The notes below the pieces were generated by a model. That model did no database searches and had not been told where the DNA came from. It saw nothing but the letters and a program-made list of their open reading frames with translations. A stretch of DNA of 10,573 nucleotides from Bryobacterales bacterium. GTDB taxonomy: Bacteria > Acidobacteriota > Terriglobia > Bryobacterales > Bryobacteraceae. The stretch covers positions 1,443-12,015 of the forward strand of contig PMEV01000421.1 in assembly GCA_003154855.1 (NCBI GenBank), read 5' to 3'. Positions 1 through 7,723 of this stretch are shown in pieces (positions within the stretch are counted from its first letter, which is position 1; each line of letters begins with the position of its first letter). The translations under genes were made by a program, and so were the position numbers.

Positions 1-1
1 G

Positions 2-1198
2 TCGGTCATACAGATCTGGATGTGGGGCGGCCCGGCGCACCTGGACACCTTCGATCCAAAGCCCGAAGCCGGCAACGACTACTGCGGTCCCTTGAACAGT
101 CCCATCGCCACCAACGTGGCCGGGGTCAGGATCTGCGAGTTGCTTCCGCTGCTGGCCAAGCAAGCCGACAAATACTCCATCATTCGCAGCATGACCCACG
201 GCATCAACGCCCATGAGACCGCCTCCTACACGGTTCAGACCGGGCGCATCTCGGGGGGCCGGGACGTCTATCCCAGCGTCGGCGCCGTGGTCTCGCTGTT
301 CAAAGGATACGGGGCCGGCTACAAAGGGCTGCTTCCGCCCTACATCGTGCTGACCGAAGAGCAGGGGCGCTTCCCGGATGCGGGCTTTCTGGGTTCGCGC
401 TACATGCCCTTCGCGACTGGCGGAGACCCCGCGCAGGCTCGCTTCGCCGTGGAAGGAGTCACCGCGCCGGGCATCTCCGAGCAGCGCCAGAAGGCCCGTC
501 GCGAGTTGCTCCACAAGCTGGAAACGCTGGGGCGCGCCCTGCGCGGCGATCCGCAGTTGGCGGCCTCCGCGCAGGCCGAGGACCAGGCCTATGAGTTGAT
601 CCTGGGCGACGCCGGCAAGGTCTTCGATCTCTCGCAGGAAAAGGACGAGATGCGGGAGCGTTACGGCCGCAATACCTTCGGCCAATCCTGTCTGGTAGCC
701 CGGCGCCTGGTGGAACGCGGCGTTCCTTACATCACCATCGACTCCAAAGGCTGGGATACGCACAAACAGAATTTCCAGGTCATGCGCCGCCAACTGCCGC
801 AGATGGATAAGGGCATGGCGGCGTTGCTTCAGGATTTGTCCGATCGCGGCCTGCTCTCCAGCACCATCGTCTGGTGGAGCGGTGAGTTTGGCAGAACGCC
901 CCGCGTGCAGTGGGAACCGCCCTGGAACGGGGGGCGCAACCACTGCGGGCAGGTCTTTTCGGCCGTGGTCGCGGGCGGCGGATTTAAGGGCGGCCACGTC
1001 GTCGGCGGATCGAACTCGACCGGCGAACAGGTCCGGGACCGGCCGGTCTATCCCGTCGACCTCATCGCCAGCATCTACGAACTGCTGGGGATCGATCCCG
1101 GCGCGAAGCTGCCCCATCCCCTGGGCGAAGAGGCCCGCGTCCTGCCCACCGCTGCGGATAGCGTTCCGTCCGCCGGACGCCTGAAAGAAATCATGTGA
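2..1198 (+). CDS. DUF1501 family protein, 5' end cut off by the window edge
   Basis: The reading frame is open to the left edge. The codons before the ATG at 20 read SVIQIW and continue into WGGPAHLDTFDPKP, the usual first conserved block of DUF1501 proteins, so the ATG at 20 is internal and the true start, probably with an export signal, lies outside. Numbering from that ATG, further family blocks are SMTHGINAHE (57-66), GWDTH (244-248), EFGRTP (289-294), GRNHCG (305-310) and the C-terminal DRPVYPVDLIASIYELLGID (340-359). DUF1501 proteins share the alkaline-phosphatase/sulfatase fold, and the Asp/His/Glu residues in these blocks are the likely metal site. The reaction and substrate are not established. 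The last 4 bases overlap the next gene, a PPC-domain protein; this pairing recurs in Planctomycetota and Acidobacteriota. The family call is firm and the function is unknown. One oddity is GRNH where GRDH is more usual. Confidence 0.9.
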   Translation, partial: SVIQIWMWGGPAHLDTFDPKPEAGNDYCGPLNSPIATNVAGVRICELLPLLAKQADKYSIIRSMTHGINAHETASYTVQTGRISGGRDVYPSVGAVVSLFKGYGAGYKGLLPPYIVLTEEQGRFPDAGFLGSRYMPFATGGDPAQARFAVEGVTAPGISEQRQKARRELLHKLETLGRALRGDPQLAASAQAEDQAYELILGDAGKVFDLSQEKDEMRERYGRNTFGQSCLVARRLVERGVPYITIDSKGWDTHKQNFQVMRRQLPQMDKGMAALLQDLSDRGLLSSTIVWWSGEFGRTPRVQWEPPWNGGRNHCGQVFSAVVAGGGFKGGHVVGGSNSTGEQVRDRPVYPVDLIASIYELLGIDPGAKLPHPLGEEARVLPTAADSVPSAGRLKEIM

Positions 1199-3429
1199 TG
1201 AGCCGGGGTCGATGGCCTGCGCTGCTGGGCCTGGCGCTCGCCTGCTGCGTGTGGGCGCAGCAGCAATCCGCGCCGCACATCGGCTATGTCTATCCAGCCG
1301 GCGGCCGCCATGGGGCTACCTTCCAGGTTACCGTGGGGGGGCAATTCCTGGACGGTGTCAACAATGTGTATCTCTCCGGCGCGGGCGTCCAGGCTGGTGT
1401 GCTCCAGTACGGCAAGCCACTTACTCAAGCGCAGATCAACAAATTGAGGGACCAACTCAAGGAACTGAACGACAAGAAAACGGCTGGGACCCCACTTACA
1501 GAAGAAGAACGCAAGACCGCCGCCGAGCTCAGGGAGAAGATCGCCGCCGCCCGCAGGCCGGCTACTCCGGCGCTCGCTGAGACCGTCAGCCTCCAGATCA
1601 CGCTAGCCCCGGAGGCGCCGCTCGGCGTGCGCGAGCTAAGGCTGGCCACGCCCAGCGGGCTGACCAACCCGCTGATTTTCCAAGTCGGCCAACTTACCGA
1701 GTTCTCAAAGGTCCCGGCCAAAGTCTCGAGCGATGCGGCCGTCCCCAAGGCCGCGAAGAAGGCCACCCCCGCGGCTACGGTTCGGGCGCCGGAGCCTCCC
1801 CTGAGCGTCGCGCTCCCCGCCCTCCTGAACGGCCAGATCGCACCCGGCGCCGTGGACCGCTACCGGTTCCAGGCCATCAAGGGCCAGCGCATCGTTGCTG
1901 CCGCCAGTGTGCGGGAGTTGATCCCCTACATCTCCGACGCGGTGCCCGGCTGGTTTCAGGCGGTCCTTGCGCTTTACGACGCCCAGGGCAAGCAGGTGGA
2001 ATACGCGGACCACTTCGGGTCCCGCCCCGATCCGGTCCTCTGTTATGCGATCCCGAGCGACGGCGAGTACGTCCTGGAAATCCGGGATTCCATTTACCGG
2101 GGCCGGGAGGATTTCGTCTACCGCATCGCGGTTGGCGAGCTGCCGTTCATCACCGGTATCTTCCCGCTGGGCGGCAAGGTTGGTTCTCGAACTAGCCTCG
2201 AGTTACAGGGCTGGAACCTCCCCAAGGCCAAGCTCGCGGAGAGCAGACACAAGGCTGCCGGCTCCTATCCGGTTTCCATTCGTAATGGGCCATGGGTCTC
2301 CAACCTTGTGCCTTTCGTCGTGGACACTCTGCCCGAGCGCTTCGAGAAGGAGCCCAACGACCAGCCCAAGACCGCCCAGCGCGTCAAGCTCCCACTGATC
2401 GTCAACGGCCGCATCGGCCGGCCAGGCGACTGGGATGTCTTCCGCATGGATGGCCATGCCGGTGAGGAGATGGTCGCCGAAGTCTTTGCGCGCAGGCTCG
2501 GTTCCCCGCTGGATTCCGTGCTGAAACTCACCGACGCGAGCGGCCGTCAACTGGCCTTCAACGACGATTTCGAGGACAAGGGCGCGGGCCTGATCACGCA
2601 CCAGGCGGATTCCCGTATCCTCTTCACATTTCCCGCCAAGGGAACTTACTATCTCCACTTAGGCGATGCGCAGCAGAAGGGTGGCCCCGAGTACACCTAC
2701 GGCCTGCGCATCAGCCCTCCGCGGCCAGATTTCGAGTTGCGCGTAGTACCCTCGACCATCAACCTCCGACCCGGGATGACCGTGCCCATCACCGTCTACG
2801 CCCTGCGGAAGGACGGTTTCTCGGGCGAGATCGCTCTCCGTCTGACCGATGCTCCGCCTGGATTGGTGCTGAGCGGCGGCACGGTCCCGCCCGATGAGGA
2901 GAAGATCCGGGTCACGCTGACCGCCCCGCCAGGCCCTCTGGACAAACCGCGCAGTCTCCATCTGGAAGGCAGTGCGACGATTCAGGCTCGCGAGATCCGC
3001 CGCCCAGGCGTCCCCGCCGAGGATATGATGCAAGCCTTCGCCTACCGGCACCTCGTCCCGGCCCAGGAATGGATGGTTTCAGTGAACGGACCCGCACGCG
3101 CCGCCGCGTGGAAGCTCCTCGGCGCCATGCCCGTGAAGATTCCGGGCCGGCTCTTCCTACCCTTGGGAAAGTTCACCAACCAGGTTCAGTTGGCCCTGAA
3201 CGACCCGCCAGAAGGCATCTCGCTCGAAACATCTCCCCAAGGAAATGGCGTCTCGCTGCTGTTCCGGGCCGACCCGCAGAAGGCCAAGCCCGGCCTGCGA
3301 GGCAACCTTATCGTCGAAGCCGTCACCGAGAGGACCGTAACTCCCCCCAACGGAGCCGCGCCCGTCACGCGCCGCCAGCCCATCGGAGTCCTTCCCGCCA
3401 TCCCCTTCGAGATCGCCGGGACCAAATAG
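1198..3429 (+). CDS. Exported protein with split TIG/IPT-like domain and two PPC domains
   Basis: This 743-residue protein has a short basic N-terminus, a hydrophobic core (8-19) and a likely signal peptidase cut after VWA (18-20). A Cys pair at 16-17 makes a lipoprotein just conceivable, but the lipobox is poor. Domains in order: a TIG/IPT-like beta fold (about 27-165) interrupted by a charged helical segment (about 74-120); an Ala/Lys/Pro-rich linker (about 172-200); a PPC-like domain (about 203-313, with DRYRFQAIKGQRI); a second TIG-like unit (about 314-377); a second PPC-like domain (about 381-506, opening EKEPNDQPKTAQ and closing GTYYLHLGD); and Ig-like beta modules to the end. No catalytic motif is seen, so a binding or scaffolding role at the cell surface or in the periplasm is inferred. 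I prefer ATG 1198, which overlaps the preceding stop by one base; GTG 1195 would add one residue. No strong ribosome site precedes it, which fits coupling to the DUF1501 gene. Confidence 0.82.
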   Translation: MSRGRWPALLGLALACCVWAQQQSAPHIGYVYPAGGRHGATFQVTVGGQFLDGVNNVYLSGAGVQAGVLQYGKPLTQAQINKLRDQLKELNDKKTAGTPLTEEERKTAAELREKIAAARRPATPALAETVSLQITLAPEAPLGVRELRLATPSGLTNPLIFQVGQLTEFSKVPAKVSSDAAVPKAAKKATPAATVRAPEPPLSVALPALLNGQIAPGAVDRYRFQAIKGQRIVAAASVRELIPYISDAVPGWFQAVLALYDAQGKQVEYADHFGSRPDPVLCYAIPSDGEYVLEIRDSIYRGREDFVYRIAVGELPFITGIFPLGGKVGSRTSLELQGWNLPKAKLAESRHKAAGSYPVSIRNGPWVSNLVPFVVDTLPERFEKEPNDQPKTAQRVKLPLIVNGRIGRPGDWDVFRMDGHAGEEMVAEVFARRLGSPLDSVLKLTDASGRQLAFNDDFEDKGAGLITHQADSRILFTFPAKGTYYLHLGDAQQKGGPEYTYGLRISPPRPDFELRVVPSTINLRPGMTVPITVYALRKDGFSGEIALRLTDAPPGLVLSGGTVPPDEEKIRVTLTAPPGPLDKPRSLHLEGSATIQAREIRRPGVPAEDMMQAFAYRHLVPAQEWMVSVNGPARAAAWKLLGAMPVKIPGRLFLPLGKFTNQVQLALNDPPEGISLETSPQGNGVSLLFRADPQKAKPGLRGNLIVEAVTERTVTPPNGAAPVTRRQPIGVLPAIPFEIAGTK

Positions 3430-3474
3430 GCCAGTTCAACGGCCGCACCAACCTCACCCGTCAGCGGTGTCAAG

Positions 3475-3506
3475 CGAAGGGCGTGGCGCTGCGCTCGCCA
3501 GCTTCG
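3475..3506. terminator. Possible bidirectional hairpin between convergent genes
   Basis: In the 94-bp gap between the two convergent stop codons, cgaag (3475-3479) pairs with cttcg (3502-3506), and inside it tggcg (3484-3488) pairs with cgcca (3496-3500) around a 7-base loop. A lopsided internal loop (ggcg against g) separates the two stems. No T-run follows on either strand, so this is not a classical intrinsic terminator. Its position is right for ending both units, but in GC-rich DNA such a hairpin can arise by chance. The rest of the gap (3430-3474 and 3507-3523) shows nothing recognisable. Confidence 0.25.
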
Positions 3507-3523
3507 TCCGGCGCGTCCACGCT

Positions 3524-4705
3524 TCAACTCCCCTTGATCATGCCCACCACCGCGTTCGCCAACACGGCAGCCATGCCGATGGGGATGAGGCGCTTCCAGC
3601 CGAGGTTCATCAACTGGTCGTAACGGAAGCGGGGCCAGGTGCCACGGAACCAGATCATGGCGTACACCACCGCCACGACCTTGAAGGTGAACCAGAACAG
3701 GCCGATGGCGGCGTTGTTGACCGCGGGCACCAGGAACAGCAGACCGAGGAAAACCAGCACTACGGCCACTCCCAGCAGGAACAGCCACTGCACCCGGTTC
3801 ACAACCTTCTTTAGCAGGTAAAAGCTCAACGCGCCCGCCCCAGCCAGCACCGCCAGCGGCGCGCCATAATTGAGCGGGTAGTGCAGCCCTTTCACGTTGG
3901 GGAAAGGCCGCAGCCAGCCGCCCCAGAACAGCGTCACGGCCACCGAGGCGATCACGAAGATGTTGATGTACTCGGCCAGGAAGTAGAGTGCGAAGCGGAA
4001 GCCGCTGTACTCGGTGTGGAACCCGGCCACCAGCTCGCTCTCGGCCTCGGGCAGGTCGAAGGGCGCGCGATTGGTCTCCGCGATGGCGGCGATCAGGTAG
4101 GTGATAAAGGGCAGGAGCATCAGCCCGTAGTTATCGAAAGCGAACCAGACCTGCCGGTCCATCTGCGCTTTCACGATGCCCACCATGCTGAGGGTGCCGG
4201 CCATCATCACTCCGGCCACCAGCGAGAAGGCCAGCACCACTTCGTAGCTCACGAGTTGCGCGCCAGCGCGGAGGGCGCCCAACAGCGAGTAATGGCTATT
4301 GGAGCTCCAGCCGCCCAGCACAATCCCGAGAATCCCCACCGCCGACATGGCGCTGACCATCAGCACGCCCACGTTGACGTCGGCCACCCGGATGTACTGG
4401 CTGAACGGGACCACCGACAGCGCGGTGAATGCCGTAAACATCGAGATCACCGGCGCGAACCAGAAGATGACCTGGTCGGACTGACCCGGTATCAGGTCTT
4501 CCTTGAGCAGCAACTTGAAGGCGTCGGCGATGGGCTGCAAGAGGCCGTGCGGGCCGACGCGCATGGGGCCGAGACGCACCTGGAAGTCCGCCAGCACCTT
4601 GCGCTCCATCAGCACCAGGTAGCCCGCCACGAACGGGAAGAGGCAAACCAGCACCGCGGCCAGGATCGCGGAAAGCAGCAGCGGGTTGTGAAGGACGCTT
4701 TGCAT
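3524..4705 (-). CDS. nuoH: NADH-quinone oxidoreductase subunit H
   Basis: NuoH (Complex I ND1 family) sits where the membrane arm meets the peripheral arm and forms much of the quinone chamber. In its 393 residues the signatures are clear: MERKVLADFQVRLGPMRVGP (33-52) after the first helix, KEDLIP (68-73), the acidic quinone-loop block ETNRAPFDLPEAESELVAGF (210-229) and RGTWPRFRYDQLMNLGWK (354-371). E. coli NuoH has 325 residues. Most of the excess is an insertion of about 65 residues between GGW (262-264) and FWFTFK (337-342), with hydrophobic stretches at about 281-298 and 307-328, which would add two membrane helices in a loop expected on the periplasmic side. The gene starts 6 bases after the nuoN stop with no good Shine-Dalgarno match, suggesting coupled translation. 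It is the last gene of the cluster, whereas nuoH normally lies between nuoG and nuoI. Identity is very secure. Confidence 0.97.
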   Translation of the reverse strand: MQSVLHNPLLLSAILAAVLVCLFPFVAGYLVLMERKVLADFQVRLGPMRVGPHGLLQPIADAFKLLLKEDLIPGQSDQVIFWFAPVISMFTAFTALSVVPFSQYIRVADVNVGVLMVSAMSAVGILGIVLGGWSSNSHYSLLGALRAGAQLVSYEVVLAFSLVAGVMMAGTLSMVGIVKAQMDRQVWFAFDNYGLMLLPFITYLIAAIAETNRAPFDLPEAESELVAGFHTEYSGFRFALYFLAEYINIFVIASVAVTLFWGGWLRPFPNVKGLHYPLNYGAPLAVLAGAGALSFYLLKKVVNRVQWLFLLGVAVVLVFLGLLFLVPAVNNAAIGLFWFTFKVVAVVYAMIWFRGTWPRFRYDQLMNLGWKRLIPIGMAAVLANAVVGMIKGS

Positions 4706-4711
4706 AGTAAG

Positions 4712-6184
4712 TTACCGAACGAGCGTGCTCGAAATCTGCGCCAGGCGCAGGAACGGTTCGGGATAAAGGCCGATCGCCAGGGTCGCCAGTCCGGTCGCGC
4801 CGAGCGCGACACGCAGTCCGAAACTCGAGGCGGCGGGCTCCCGGTCTGCAGGCTCGCTCACGAACATGCTGCGAACAATACGGAAGTAATAATAGATCGC
4901 CACCGCCACGTACAACGTTGCCACCACCGCCAGCACGTAGTGCCCGGTCTCGATCAGCGAAAGGAAGATGTAGTACTTGCCGAGGAACCCGGCGGTGGGT
5001 GGAATACCGGCCAGAGAGGCCAGGAAAAGCAGCATTAGCAGCGCGTGGCCGGGGCTCTTGCGCATCAGGCCGGCCAGGTCGTCGATATCGTCGCCGGCGA
5101 TCCCCTTGCGCCGCAGCGATGTCAGCACCGCGAAGGCGCCCAGGTTCATGAAGGTGTACACCATGATGTAGACCGCCATGCCCTGGATGCCGGTCGGGTT
5201 CCCGGCGATGAGGCCTAGCAGGATGTAGCCCGCATGCGAGATGGAGCTGTAGGCGAGCAGGCGCTTCACGTTGGTCTGGCTGAGGGCGGCCAGGTTGCCG
5301 ATCGTCATGGTCGCGACGGCGACGGCAATGAGGATTGGCTCCCAGACTGCGCGCGACGCCGCCAGCGGCCCCAGGAACATGCGCAGCAGGAACGCGAACG
5401 AGGCGGCCTTCGAGCCGACCGAGAGGTAGGCGGTGATGGGTGTCGGCGCACCCTCGTACGCGTCGGGCGCCCACATGTGGAAGGGCACCGCCGCGATCTT
5501 GAAGAGCAGCCCCACTGTGGTCGTGGCCAGGGCCAGGAAGACCAGCGGGTCCCACAAACCGCGCCCCTCCAGCGCTAGCGCGATGTCGCGCAGCCGCGTC
5601 GAGCCGGAAAGTCCGTACAGCACCGAGAAGCCGTAGACCAGAAAGCCGCTCGAAAACGCGCCCAGTAGCAGGTACTTCATCGCCGCTTCGTTCGAGCGCT
5701 GGTCCCGGCGCAGGAATCCGACCAGCACGTAGAAGCACAGCGCCATCAACTCGAGGCCGACAAACAGCGTGATCAGGTCGGTCCCGGCGGCCAGGAAGAA
5801 CATGCCGCAGTTGGCCAGCAGAATCAGACCATAGTATTCGCCGTGATGCTCGTCCTCGGTCTCGAGGTACTTATAGGAGACCAGCGAGACGATGAGCGAG
5901 GCGATCAGGAAGATCCAGTTGAAGAAGAGCGAGAGACGGTCGATAACGAGCGCGCCGCCGAAGGCCGCAATCTCGGGGAGATGTTGCTCGCCAAGGTAGG
6001 CCTGCTGGTTGAAGAGCGCCCAGCCGGTGCAGCCTATCCCCAGAATAACGTAGGCGAGATGGTATCTTTGGCCCTTGGGTGTCCGCGGGACCAGAAAGTC
6101 GAACAGGAATACGGCGCAGCCAAACAGCGCCAGCACGATCGCCGGCGACAGCGCGAAACGGTCGATGGGGGTGAAGAAATTCAT
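4712..6184 (-). CDS. nuoN: NADH-quinone oxidoreductase subunit N
   Basis: NuoN (ND2 family) is one of the three antiporter-like proton-pumping subunits of complex I, placed next to NuoK. The 490-residue, strongly hydrophobic protein is close to the usual bacterial length and has about 14 membrane segments. The key charged residues of the pump are present: Glu145 in GLELMAL, Lys229 in the block LFKIAAVPFHMWAPDAYEGA (227-246), Lys259 in SVGSKA, Lys307 in NVKRLLAYSSISHAGY (305-320), and Lys403 in GFLGKYYIF. By alignment of these motifs they correspond to E. coli Glu133, Lys217, Lys247 and Lys395. The ATG overlaps the nuoM stop in an ATGA quartet and has a strong Shine-Dalgarno sequence, so the start is secure. 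The gene lies between nuoM and nuoH; having any subunit gene after nuoN is unusual. Confidence 0.97.
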   Translation of the reverse strand: MNFFTPIDRFALSPAIVLALFGCAVFLFDFLVPRTPKGQRYHLAYVILGIGCTGWALFNQQAYLGEQHLPEIAAFGGALVIDRLSLFFNWIFLIASLIVSLVSYKYLETEDEHHGEYYGLILLANCGMFFLAAGTDLITLFVGLELMALCFYVLVGFLRRDQRSNEAAMKYLLLGAFSSGFLVYGFSVLYGLSGSTRLRDIALALEGRGLWDPLVFLALATTTVGLLFKIAAVPFHMWAPDAYEGAPTPITAYLSVGSKAASFAFLLRMFLGPLAASRAVWEPILIAVAVATMTIGNLAALSQTNVKRLLAYSSISHAGYILLGLIAGNPTGIQGMAVYIMVYTFMNLGAFAVLTSLRRKGIAGDDIDDLAGLMRKSPGHALLMLLFLASLAGIPPTAGFLGKYYIFLSLIETGHYVLAVVATLYVAVAIYYYFRIVRSMFVSEPADREPAASSFGLRVALGATGLATLAIGLYPEPFLRLAQISSTLVR

Positions 6185-7719
6185 CGCAGCGCCTCCTTCG
6201 GAAGGGCCGCCTGCGTGGCTTTCTCGTAGTAGCCCGGTTTCACCCGCTCGACGATCTGGGCCACCGGCTTCTTGAGCACGTCAAAGTAGGGCTGAGGATA
6301 CAGGCCGATCCAGATGGCCCACGCGATGAGTGGCAGGAAGGTGGCCAGCTCCCGCCAACTCAAGTCCGGCAGGTGCAGGTTCTTTGCGTTGGTCACCTGT
6401 CCGAGCATGGTGCGCTGGTACATCCACAGTAGGTAGGCCGCGCCCAGGATGATGCCTGTGACCGCGCAGGCAGCCCACGCCCGGTTGGCTTCGAAGGCGC
6501 CCTGAAGAATCGTGAACTCGCCAATGAAGCCGTTGAGCAGCGGCAAGCCCGCCGAGCTCAGCATGGCGAAGGCCGAGACGGTCGCAAAGACCGGCATGAC
6601 GTGCCCGAGGCCTCCGTACTCCCTGAGTTCCCGCGTGTGCCGGCGCTCGTAAGCGATTCCTACCATCAGGAAGAGCATGCCCGTCGAGATGCCGTGGTTG
6701 AGCTGCTGAATCACGCTTCCGGCCAGGCCATTGGGATTCATCGCGAAGATGCCCAGCGTGCAGAAGCCCAGGTGGCTCACCGAAGAGTAGGCCACCAGCT
6801 TCTTCCAGTCCTTCTGCATCAGGCTGACCAGCGCGCCGTAGACGATGCCGACGATGGAGAGCACGGCTACGATCTGGACGATAGTGGCATCGATGGAAGC
6901 TTTGGGCAGCAGCGGCAGCGAGAAGCGGATGAATCCGTAAGTGCCCATCTTCAGGAGCACGCTGGCCAGCACCACGGAACCGGCCGTCGGAGCCTCAACG
7001 TGCGCGTCCGGCAGCCAGGTGTGGAACGGGAACATCGGCACCTTGATCGCGAATCCAATGAAGAACAACCAGAAGACCCACTGCTCCAGGTGCAACGGCA
7101 GGTCCAGCATCATCAGCCGGGAGATTTCGAAGGTGTAGAAGTGGAATTGCTTGAAGTGCTGGAAGTAGAGGGTCAGGATGCCCAGCAGCATCAGCGCGCC
7201 GCCGGCCAGCGTGTAGAGGAAGAACTTGATGGCGGCGTAGAGCTTCCGCGGGCCGCCCCAGACGCCGATGATGAAGTACATCGGCACCAGCACCATCTCC
7301 CAGAACACGAAGAACAGGAAGAAATCGAGCGAGATGAAGACGCCAATCATCCCCGTCTGCTGCAACAGGAACATGGCGTAGTATTCCTTGGTCCGGTCCT
7401 GCACCGCGTTCCAGCTAGAAAGGATGGCGAGAGGCCCGATGACCGTAGTCAGCATCACCAGTAGCAGGCTGATGCCGTCGATGCCGATGTGGTAGTTCAC
7501 GCCGAGGGTGGGAATCCAGGAGGCCAGCTCCTGAAACTGGTAGTCCGAGGCGTTCTTGTCGAACAGGAAGACCAGCCGCAGGCTCACCAGGAATCCCGCG
7601 ACCGCCGAGACGTTGGCCCAGATGCGTATCCAGTTCTTCCGCTCGGCCGGGATCAGCAGCAGGATCGCCATGCCGATGAGCGGCGTGAACAGAACCCAAC
7701 TTAGTATGTGTGCATCCAT
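6181..7719 (-). CDS. nuoM: NADH-quinone oxidoreductase subunit M
   Basis: NuoM (ND4 family) is the middle antiporter-like proton channel of the membrane arm, between NuoL and NuoN. The 512 residues match the usual length. Diagnostic features are Glu141 in FWEMVLVPMYF (139-149), Lys226 in IKVPMFPFHTWLPDAHVEAP (225-244), Lys257 in SVLLKMGTYGF (253-263), DWKKLVAYSSVSHLGF (304-319), His342 in NHGIS, and Glu401 in GFIGEF. A Glu at this last site separates NuoM from NuoL and NuoN, which carry Lys, and so supports the assignment. The pump residues are complete. The gene begins 4 bases after the nuoL stop with only a weak GGTAAG ribosome site, and its last codons carry the ribosome site of nuoN. The C-terminal tail of about 25 residues is hydrophilic (KPGYYEKATQ) and should face one side of the membrane. 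Confidence 0.97.
   Translation of the reverse strand: MDAHILSWVLFTPLIGMAILLLIPAERKNWIRIWANVSAVAGFLVSLRLVFLFDKNASDYQFQELASWIPTLGVNYHIGIDGISLLLVMLTTVIGPLAILSSWNAVQDRTKEYYAMFLLQQTGMIGVFISLDFFLFFVFWEMVLVPMYFIIGVWGGPRKLYAAIKFFLYTLAGGALMLLGILTLYFQHFKQFHFYTFEISRLMMLDLPLHLEQWVFWLFFIGFAIKVPMFPFHTWLPDAHVEAPTAGSVVLASVLLKMGTYGFIRFSLPLLPKASIDATIVQIVAVLSIVGIVYGALVSLMQKDWKKLVAYSSVSHLGFCTLGIFAMNPNGLAGSVIQQLNHGISTGMLFLMVGIAYERRHTRELREYGGLGHVMPVFATVSAFAMLSSAGLPLLNGFIGEFTILQGAFEANRAWAACAVTGIILGAAYLLWMYQRTMLGQVTNAKNLHLPDLSWRELATFLPLIAWAIWIGLYPQPYFDVLKKPVAQIVERVKPGYYEKATQAALPKEALR
6192..6198 (-). promoter_or_regulatory. Strong ribosome binding site of nuoN
   Basis: On the minus strand AAGGAGG lies 7 bases before the nuoN ATG, inside the last codons of nuoM. 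It is the best Shine-Dalgarno match at any start in the window and settles the nuoN start. Together with the ATGA stop/start overlap it implies that nuoN can be initiated independently as well as by coupling. Confidence 0.75.
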
Positions 7720-7723
7720 GGTC

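Noticed and set aside
20..22. ATG at 20 as the start of the DUF1501 gene
   Set aside because: The frame is open to the left edge and the codons before it continue the conserved first block, so the ATG is internal and the gene is partial.
1..3429. A functional link between the DUF1501/PPC pair and complex I
   Set aside because: The two units are convergent, share no promoter, and belong to unrelated processes; adjacency alone does not support a joint system.
3069..3623. A 184-codon plus-strand frame across the end of the PPC gene and the convergent gap
   Set aside because: It overlaps the PPC coding sequence and the end of nuoH, is Arg/Pro-rich and has no recognisable domain, so the 94-bp gap is best treated as noncoding.
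3881..5038. A 385-codon open frame on the plus strand opposite nuoH and nuoN
   Set aside because: It lies antisense to two securely identified genes, and its predicted protein is a low-complexity run of His, Arg, Gln, Glu and Gly, the usual mirror image of GC-rich membrane-protein codons.
4296..5738. A 480-codon open frame on the minus strand overlapping nuoN and nuoH in another frame
   Set aside because: The translation is Arg/Gly/Ala/Pro-rich without any domain, and it crosses both real genes; it is a frame shadow.
6601..7464. A 287-codon open frame on the plus strand opposite nuoM
   Set aside because: It is antisense to nuoM and its product is His/Gln/Glu/Arg-rich without a recognisable domain or a credible start context.
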